From NCBI GenBank assembly GCA_029213145.1, contig JARGNK010000024.1, positions 17,649 through 67,866 of the forward strand: a stretch of 50,218 nucleotides of DNA, in the 5' to 3' direction. Below, one piece after another: positions 44,819 to 50,218 of the stretch; the first letter of the stretch is position 1, and each line of letters opens with the position of its first letter. Source of the DNA: Rubripirellula sp. Its GTDB lineage: Bacteria; Planctomycetota; Planctomycetia; Pirellulales; Pirellulaceae. Below the pieces are notes generated by a model. The model did no database searches, had not been told where the DNA came from, and saw only the letters and a list, made by a program, of their open reading frames with translations. A program made the translations under genes and the position numbers.

Positions 44819-45281
44819 AGTTGACTCTCCAGGTTGGGGGAAGCGTTCGCGTCGCGGTGGTTGTATCGAGCGGAGTTGATGCGAGGCGAGATCGGTCGAC
44901 TGAAATGATCACACCCCACCGTTGTATTCTATCGCACCGGTTGAAAAATCCCAGAAGTGCGATCAGGCGTGCGAATAAATGGCGAATGGCGACCGCATTG
45001 GAGGCTGCGATCGCCGCTCGCCGAATTAGTCGTCATTGAAGAAAGCGCCATTTGAAGGTGGGGCAAGGGCAATGGCAGAATTCAATCCTCGGCGGGTAGA
45101 AACATTATTTTAGCCACCACTGGCATCTTGTCCACCATAGCGAGGCGTGTTCGGCGGATCTTTCCACTTTACAAGCGCCAGCCACCGGCTCCCCTCCTCG
45201 GAGAAACCATCCCCTATCGGTTAAATTGCGCGTTGGAAAATCGGCACTCATCGCGAAGCACACAGCTGGACAAAGAAAAAA
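44819..45281. other. Divergent intergenic region, no gene seen
   Basis: This stretch lies between the cupredoxin start (minus) and purD (plus), so both promoters should be here. No frame on either strand looks coding. I found no riboswitch-like purine element I would defend in the purD leader. Confidence 0.5.
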
Positions 45282-46580
45282 ATGAAGGTTTTGGTAGTCG
45301 GCAATGGCGGTCGTGAACACGCACTCGCTTGGAAAATCTCGCAGAGCCCGCGTGTGACCGAGGTCTTTGTAGCACCTGGCAACGCGGGAACGGCCCGCGA
45401 TGCAACCAACGTTCCGATCGAGGTCTCGGATCAAGCTGGCCTGATTAAATTCGCCAAAGACAATGGCATCGATCTGACAGTCGTTGGACCTGAGGCACCG
45501 CTCGTAGATGGACTGGTCGATGCGATGGAAGCAGAGGGCCTGCGAGCCTTCGGCCCCAGCGGACAAGCAGCCGAATTGGAAGGCAGTAAGGTCTTCTGCA
45601 AAAACCTCTTGCATACCGCCAATGTCCCAACCGCGACCTATCGCGCCTTTCGTGATGGGGATGAAGCCAATCGCTATATTCGCGATCGCTACAGCGATCC
45701 CCAAGAACCAGTTCAAGTCGTCGTAAAAGCAGACGGACTGGCAGCCGGAAAAGGTGTCATCGTTTGTGATACCCGCGAGCAAGCACTGGTTGCGATCGAT
45801 CGGATTGCCTCTCGTCGCGAATTTGGTGCCGCCGGCAAAGAGCTGATCATTGAAGAAAAACTAATTGGACAAGAGGCCAGTGTGCTGGCGATCACCGACG
45901 GGGAAACAATCCTCACACTACCAGCGGCACAAGACCACAAGCCGGCTCATGATGGTGACACAGGTCCGAATACAGGCGGCATGGGAGCCTACTGCCCTAC
46001 ACCGGTCATCGATGAGGAGATGATGCAACGCATTGAAGCGGATGTATTAGTCCCCGTTGTGCATGCGATGAAACGCGCACGCCGGCCCTTCAAGGGAGTG
46101 CTATACGCTGGTCTGATGCTGACACCCGCAGGTCCGAAAGTTCTGGAATTCAATGTTCGCTTCGGTGACCCAGAATGCCAACCCTTGCTGATGCGATTGC
46201 AAACCGACCTAGTCGATGTGATTGAGGCGACCGTCGATGGCCGGCTAAGTGAACTTGAACCACTTCAATGGGACGAACGCCCGAGCATTTGTGTTGTGAT
46301 GGCCAGCGAAGGCTACCCAGGTTCGTACGAGAAAGGACGCGAAATCACCGGACTCGATCGTGCAGATGCCATCGAAGATGTCAAAGTCTTTCATGCCGGA
46401 ACGACACTCGATGACGACAAAGTGGTTTCCAACGGCGGGCGTGTTCTAGGCGTGACCGCGATGGGGAACTCAATTAGCAATGCGAAATTACAAGCCTACA
46501 CAGCGGTCAAAGAAATCCGTTGGCCTGGCGCGTGGTGTCGCAAAGACATCAGTGACAAAGCTCGTTCTTACGTCTCCTGA
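45282..46580 (+). CDS. purD: Phosphoribosylamine--glycine ligase
   Basis: A 432-residue ATP-grasp enzyme forming GAR from phosphoribosylamine, glycine and ATP, an early step of purine synthesis. Landmarks: MKVLVVGNGGREHALAWKI, the ATP-grasp segment VVKADGLAAGKGVIVC, LIIEEKLIGQEASVLAITDG, DHKPAHDGDTGPNTGGMGAYCP and LEFNVRFGDPECQPLLMRL. The ATG has no strong ribosome site, only an A-rich run. It stands alone; no other pur genes are in the window. Confidence 0.97.
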   Translation: MKVLVVGNGGREHALAWKISQSPRVTEVFVAPGNAGTARDATNVPIEVSDQAGLIKFAKDNGIDLTVVGPEAPLVDGLVDAMEAEGLRAFGPSGQAAELEGSKVFCKNLLHTANVPTATYRAFRDGDEANRYIRDRYSDPQEPVQVVVKADGLAAGKGVIVCDTREQALVAIDRIASRREFGAAGKELIIEEKLIGQEASVLAITDGETILTLPAAQDHKPAHDGDTGPNTGGMGAYCPTPVIDEEMMQRIEADVLVPVVHAMKRARRPFKGVLYAGLMLTPAGPKVLEFNVRFGDPECQPLLMRLQTDLVDVIEATVDGRLSELEPLQWDERPSICVVMASEGYPGSYEKGREITGLDRADAIEDVKVFHAGTTLDDDKVVSNGGRVLGVTAMGNSISNAKLQAYTAVKEIRWPGAWCRKDISDKARSYVS

Positions 46581-46774
46581 TCCTGATTTCAAACTCGCGA
46601 CATCGCCTCGATCAACTGCGATGGACCAAACACCGCAGTCGTCACTTCGCTGGCCCCAAAGCCTCGAAAACCAAAGCAACTGCAGCACCAAAGGGAACTG
46701 CAACATCAGAGCTGAACGCAGTAATCAAATTGGGCGAGTGGCAAACAGCGGCCTCTTCAAACCGGCGAGGCACC

Positions 46775-46801
46775 CGCTGTCCGAGCCCAACTCGGGCAGC
46801 G
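46775..46801. terminator. Hairpin between convergent purD and prmC
   Basis: CGCTG-T-CCGAG, loop CCCAA, CTCGG-G-CAGCG gives an 11-bp stem with one T-G wobble on the plus strand (C-A mismatch on the minus), so it suits the purD transcript. There is no T run, so it is only a candidate. The rest of the 250-base gap shows nothing. Confidence 0.35.
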
Positions 46802-46830
46802 ACGGTGAGGCCAGGCAGCCAAAACGAAGA

Positions 46831-47730
46831 TTACTCACGGACCATCGAAAGTAACCGACGATGCCCTTCCAAGTCTTTAATGAACTTGATTTCGGTGTAA
46901 CTCCCCTGCCCTTTCGCCAACTCTTCACACGCGTCCGCGATCATTGGACTGAGTTCAATGATGAGACGCCCACCGGGCGTCAAGTATCTCGGCGCCTCTC
47001 GCAAAATGACTTCCACCACCTCCGTTCCCAGGGGGCCGGCTAGCAATGCTTGCCTCGGCTCGAAGTCGCGAACCGACGGTGCCAATTGGTCATATTCGGC
47101 TTGGCTGACATAAGGTGGATTCGTGCAGATGATATCGAACGACTGCTCGGCATCGAGCGCCCCAAACAAATCGCTATGAATGAAGCGAATACGATCGCTT
47201 ACGTTATGCTGCTGAGCATTCCAGGTCGCAATCTTGATCGCAGCCTCACTGCAATCGACGGCCGTGATCTCTGCTTCAGGCAAGTACTTTGCCAACGTGA
47301 CGGCGATCGCCCCACTACCGGTCCCGATATCCAAAACTCGAATCGGCACTGATTGCATCGACTTGGCATGATCGATTGCTTCCACAACCAAATGCTCTGT
47401 TTCGGGCCGAGGGATCAGCACATCTTCACTGACACGAAACTTGAGCGAATAAAACTCACGATAGCCAACCAACTGGGCAACTGGTGAGCCCTCGCCCCGA
47501 CGGCGCACCAATTCACGGAACGCGACCCGCTCTTCAGACGTCGGCTCTTGGCCAAAGGCGGTATACAATTCGATGCGGCTACAATCACGCGCATGGGCGA
47601 GTAGGACTTCGGCATCCAATCGCGGTGAATCGCTTCCACGCTGCTTGAAAAAGTCGGTCGTCCATTCGAGTAACCGCAACACCGTCCACGGCTGCTCGTT
47701 ACTGCTAGTGCGATCCTTGCTGTCAGTCAT
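46831..47730 (-). CDS. prmC: Peptide chain release factor glutamine methyltransferase
   Basis: About 299 residues. It methylates the Gln of the GGQ motif in release factors RF1 and RF2. Seen: N-terminal helical region with DSPRLDAEVLLAH, GYREFYSLKFRVSEDVLIPRPETEHLV, the AdoMet-binding VLDIGTGSGAIAVTLAKYLP, and the catalytic NPPY in FDIICTNPPYVSQAEY. The ATG at 47730 is used; an in-frame TTG at 47757 overlaps the prfA stop and is an alternative. It directly follows prfA, whose product is its substrate. Confidence 0.96.
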   Translation of the reverse strand: MTDSKDRTSSNEQPWTVLRLLEWTTDFFKQRGSDSPRLDAEVLLAHARDCSRIELYTAFGQEPTSEERVAFRELVRRRGEGSPVAQLVGYREFYSLKFRVSEDVLIPRPETEHLVVEAIDHAKSMQSVPIRVLDIGTGSGAIAVTLAKYLPEAEITAVDCSEAAIKIATWNAQQHNVSDRIRFIHSDLFGALDAEQSFDIICTNPPYVSQAEYDQLAPSVRDFEPRQALLAGPLGTEVVEVILREAPRYLTPGGRLIIELSPMIADACEELAKGQGSYTEIKFIKDLEGHRRLLSMVRE

Positions 47731-47753
47731 GAAGGTTTGCCATGCGGTTGGCC

Positions 47754-48836
47754 TCAATCAATCATGTCGCCGCGTAACTGATCACGATCGTATTCGATTA
47801 ACGCGTCAGTAACGGGAGCCACATCACCCGCAATGATTTGATCGAGTTTGTAGATCGTCAAATTTATGCGATGGTCGGTCAGACGATTCTGAGGAAAGTT
47901 GTAGGTCCGAATCCGCTGACTACGGTCTCCCGACCCGATCAAGCCCTTCCGTTGCTCGGCTTGCTTAGCAGCTTCCTCTTCCCGCTTTTGCTCATAGATC
48001 CTTGCCTTCAACACACGAAGCGCTTTGGCCAAATTCTTGTGCTGGCTCTTTTCGTCCTGGCATTGCACGACGATTCCGGTCTCATGGTGCGTCAAGCGAA
48101 TGGCTGATTCGGTTTTATTGACGTGTTGGCCACCAGGCCCCGACGCACCAAATTTATCCACTCGGTAATCATCTGCCTTCAGTTCGACCTCAACATCCTC
48201 TGGCTCAGGCATCACCGCGACAGTCGCCGCCGATGTATGCACACGCCCCTGTGTCTCCGTTTCCGGGACTCGCTGCACGCGGTGGCCGCCCGATTCATAC
48301 TGCAGATCGCGAAAGACATTCTCGCCTTCCATCGTCAGCGTGATCTCTTTAAACCCGCCCATTTCTGTGGGACTGGCATCCATCACTTCGGTCTTCCAGC
48401 GACGATGTTCAGCATAGCGACGGTACATTTCGTACAAGTCACGAGCGAACAACGCCGCTTCATCGCCTCCGGTCCCCGCACGGATTTCCATCACGCAGCG
48501 AGTTCGATGGCTGTCCTCACCGCCCACAGTTAACGAGAGCAGTTCCTCCCACAATTCTTCGCGGTGAGTCCGAAGCGACTCGATTTCGCCCTCCGCCATC
48601 TCACGCTCTTCAGGATCCTCGGCAGCTTCAGCCATCTCCTTGCAGCCGTGGATTTCGTCCGTCAGCTTTTTGAACTCACGGTATTTATTAGCCACCTTTG
48701 CCAATCCACCGTGTTCGCGAGCCGCAGCACTCATCCGAGCGCTGTCGCCCTGAACCGCCGGATCAGCCATATCGCTTTCAAGCTGCTCAAATCGTTGCAG
48801 CTTTTCTTCGAGCGTGTCGCGAATCGAAGAGCTCAT
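47754..48836 (-). CDS. prfA: Peptide chain release factor 1
   Basis: About 360 residues, the same as E. coli RF1. It recognises UAA and UAG and triggers peptide release. Visible: the stop-codon-reading P-x-T as [22 protein letters not shown] (here P-E-T), and the GGQ loop in [22 protein letters not shown] (about 232). The frame lacks the internal frameshift site seen in RF2 genes. The ATG at 48836 has GGAA about seven bases upstream. It lies between rpmE and prmC, a common order, and follows the rpmE terminator, so read-through or its own promoter should feed it. Confidence 0.97.
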   Translation of the reverse strand: MSSSIRDTLEEKLQRFEQLESDMADPAVQGDSARMSAAAREHGGLAKVANKYREFKKLTDEIHGCKEMAEAAEDPEEREMAEGEIESLRTHREELWEELLSLTVGGEDSHRTRCVMEIRAGTGGDEAALFARDLYEMYRRYAEHRRWKTEVMDASPTEMGGFKEITLTMEGENVFRDLQYESGGHRVQRVPETETQGRVHTSAATVAVMPEPEDVEVELKADDYRVDKFGASGPGGQHVNKTESAIRLTHHETGIVVQCQDEKSQHKNLAKALRVLKARIYEQKREEEAAKQAEQRKGLIGSGDRSQRIRTYNFPQNRLTDHRINLTIYKLDQIIAGDVAPVTDALIEYDRDQLRGDMID

Positions 48837-48882
48837 CGAGGTTCCAACGTCCCAACCATGGAAACAGTTTGCCAATACTTAC

Positions 48883-48924
48883 AAAAACAGCCGCCACGGT
48901 CGGTGGGTCGAGACCGTGCGGCTG
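48883..48924 (-). terminator. Rho-independent terminator after rpmE
   Basis: On the minus strand CAGCCGC-ACGGTC, a 10-base loop, GACCGT-G-GCGGCTG forms a 13-bp stem with one bulged G, followed by TTTTTGT. It starts 26 bases after the rpmE stop and is 47 bases before prfA. It probably lowers transcription into prfA-prmC compared with the abundant ribosomal protein. Confidence 0.85.
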
Positions 48925-48949
48925 AGATAGGTCGCTTCGAAAGCAGAAA

Positions 48950-49186
48950 TTACTTCTTCTTACTCTTGCTAGCCAAACTGCCATAGGTTCCGGCAGCAAA
49001 TTTCTTCTGAAACTTGTCGATCCGGCCAGCCGTATCAACGTACTTCAGCTTACCGGTGTAGAAAGGGTGACACTGGTTGCAAATATCAATCTTGAGCTCG
49101 GAACGGACGCTCCGGGTGGTGAACTTGTTGCCACAACCACAGGTCACCGTGGTCTCTTGGTAATTCGGGTGGATACCGTCTCTCAT
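48950..49186 (-). CDS. rpmE: Large ribosomal subunit protein bL31, zinc-binding type
   Basis: A 78-residue protein: [20 protein letters not shown] at the N-terminus and [30 protein letters not shown] later. All four zinc ligands are present (Cys16, Cys18, Cys36, Cys39), so this is the zinc-containing form, which in other bacteria is swapped for a zinc-free copy under zinc limitation. The C-terminus ends in a basic Ser/Lys tail. The ATG at 49186 starts the conserved part; the upstream frame to 49261 is not conserved. First gene of the rpmE-prfA-prmC cluster. Confidence 0.97.
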   Translation of the reverse strand: MRDGIHPNYQETTVTCGCGNKFTTRSVRSELKIDICNQCHPFYTGKLKYVDTAGRIDKFQKKFAAGTYGSLASKSKKK

Positions 49187-49276
49187 CGTTCTTGTCTTTT
49201 CACGCCTGGGGGAAAGGATCCTGGCTTGGTACAGGATCTCGGAGCCCCGCAATGTACGCAACAGAGGCCCCCTTGT

Positions 49277-50218
49277 TCAAGTGGCATCGTTCTCGCGACG
49301 TCTCCACCACTGGGCGATCATCGTATCTAGCGTTAATTGCCCAACGTGATAAATCAGCATCGGCACCACACTCACCCCGCAATCAATGGCTATTTGAAGG
49401 CCAACCATCAGCGTTTTTTGACTTCCTGAAATCCCTACCGCAATCTGGCGAGCCCGGCATAGCCCCAATGAGCGGGACAAGAACACCCCGAAAAAGAGCG
49501 TTACCAGGTGGATCCCTAAAACTGTGAGCACAAGGCAAAACCCAGCCCACCAAGATGGATAATCACTGGCAAGCGAGGAATCGGCTGCGGCAACCCCACT
49601 CGCTGCAGCACCCAATAAAACCATCAACAATATCCCGATTTGGGCCAAAAAGGAGAGTTGGCTTCGATGTCGATCCGCCCACGCGTGGCATCCCATCCGC
49701 CTCATCACTTGGGCCAACACCAAGGGAGCAACGACTAATAAACAGAGCTTCTTAAACTGAGAAATAGCGTCGATTTGAACCTGCTCTGACAAAACCAGCC
49801 AAATCCCACAGGGCACCACAACCACGCAGGCCAAGTTGGTGACCACCGTGGTCATCATCGAAACCGAATCGTCGCCCCCCGCCTTCCGCGTCCAGACCGA
49901 GGCTCCTGCAAGGGTACATGGGACCATTGCGGCGACGAACAGTCCGCCATAGAGGGACTCGGGCAACCACCACACAGCCGGCAATGCCAACAACGGTACG
50001 ACAAAGAGATTGATTCCAATTCCTAAAACTGCAGGACGAGGATTGGCAAAACAGAGGCGTATCGTTTCCGCCCGCAAAGTTACCCCCATCGCCCAGATCA
50101 CCGTCAACATGACCCCACCACGAATCCATTGTCGCTGCAGCCACGGCTGCAGCGGCTCAGCAGCTAAGTAGCCCGTCACAAAGCAAATCGCCCAAGTGGT
50201 CAAAAACCAATGTTTTGT
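49277..50218 (-). CDS. SBF-type (SLC10-like) transporter, 5' end at window edge
   Basis: At least 313 residues with about nine membrane helices; the frame is open to the window end, reading KHWFLTTWAICFV before the TTG at 50203, so the start lies at or beyond the edge. Segments such as VMLTVIWAMGVTLRAE, GLFVAAMVPCTLAGASVWTRKAGGDDSVSMMTTVVTNLACVVVVP and VGISGSQKTLMVGLQIA fit the SBF-like/SLC10A7-type family of sodium-coupled transporters (PF13593-like). The substrate is unknown. It ends 91 bases upstream of rpmE on the same strand. Confidence 0.8.
   Translation of the reverse strand, partial: TKHWFLTTWAICFVTGYLAAEPLQPWLQRQWIRGGVMLTVIWAMGVTLRAETIRLCFANPRPAVLGIGINLFVVPLLALPAVWWLPESLYGGLFVAAMVPCTLAGASVWTRKAGGDDSVSMMTTVVTNLACVVVVPCGIWLVLSEQVQIDAISQFKKLCLLVVAPLVLAQVMRRMGCHAWADRHRSQLSFLAQIGILLMVLLGAAASGVAAADSSLASDYPSWWAGFCLVLTVLGIHLVTLFFGVFLSRSLGLCRARQIAVGISGSQKTLMVGLQIAIDCGVSVVPMLIYHVGQLTLDTMIAQWWRRRENDAT

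Noticed and set aside
44819..45281. Possible purine riboswitch in front of purD
   Set aside because: I could not find the conserved three-way junction core; the leader shows no T-tailed hairpin.
45105..45782. Minus-strand 225-codon frame over the purD start
   Set aside because: It is the antisense shadow of purD, Cys/Phe-rich and without any recognisable domain.

Overview
The window looks like a piece of a planctomycete chromosome, most likely from the Pirellula/Rhodopirellula side. The evidence is the DUF1800-DUF1501 pair at the left end, a zinc-ribbon DUF1559-type protein, two Ser/Thr kinases (one beside an FHA protein), a formylglycine-generating-enzyme-fold protein, a uronate-isomerase-like amidohydrolase and abundant non-ATG starts. 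The genus is inference. Most genes lie on the minus strand. I see no rRNA, tRNA, CRISPR array, transposase or prophage.

Layout. 1-3.1 kb: DUF1800 (cut by the window edge), DUF1501 and a DUF1559-like protein. 3.2-9.1 kb: dtd, a DUF457-type membrane hydrolase, a CvpA-like protein, accA behind an atypical kinase, and a GT4 glycosyltransferase. 9.2-13.9 kb: a flagellar operon, flhA-flhF-small membrane protein-fliA, closed by a terminator. 14.2-21.4 kb: a ThuA-like protein, serC-serA and divergent putA. 21.4-24.5 kb: a kinase-FHA-NYN nuclease operon. 24.7-29.4 kb: asd-truA, a sulfatase-modifying-factor-like protein and an HtrA protease. 29.8-33.5 kb: a uronate-isomerase-like protein with a long acidic tail, convergent with leuA. 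33.7-36.8 kb: the flagellar export operon fliP-fliQ-fliR-flhB. 36.9-43.4 kb: a cytochrome oxidase assembly operon (diheme cytochrome c, small membrane protein, ctaA, ctaB, ABC ATPase and permease, SCO protein, DUF420). 44.0-50.2 kb: a cupredoxin, purD, the rpmE-prfA-prmC translation cluster, and an SBF-type transporter cut by the right edge.

The best regulatory find is in front of leuA. On the minus strand there is a promoter-like pair of boxes, then at once a 20-codon ORF with six leucine codons among codons 7-16, then mutually exclusive pairing segments, then a perfect 12-bp hairpin followed by a T run, and only then the leuA ribosome binding site and start. This reads as a complete leucine attenuator, with a leader peptide that may be translated from a leaderless transcript.

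Other structures worth a look are a perfect 13-bp inverted repeat at the join between the catalytic domain and acidic tail of the uronate-isomerase-like gene, short tandem repeats upstream of serC and flhA, and a phased GGCCC array between leuA and flhB.
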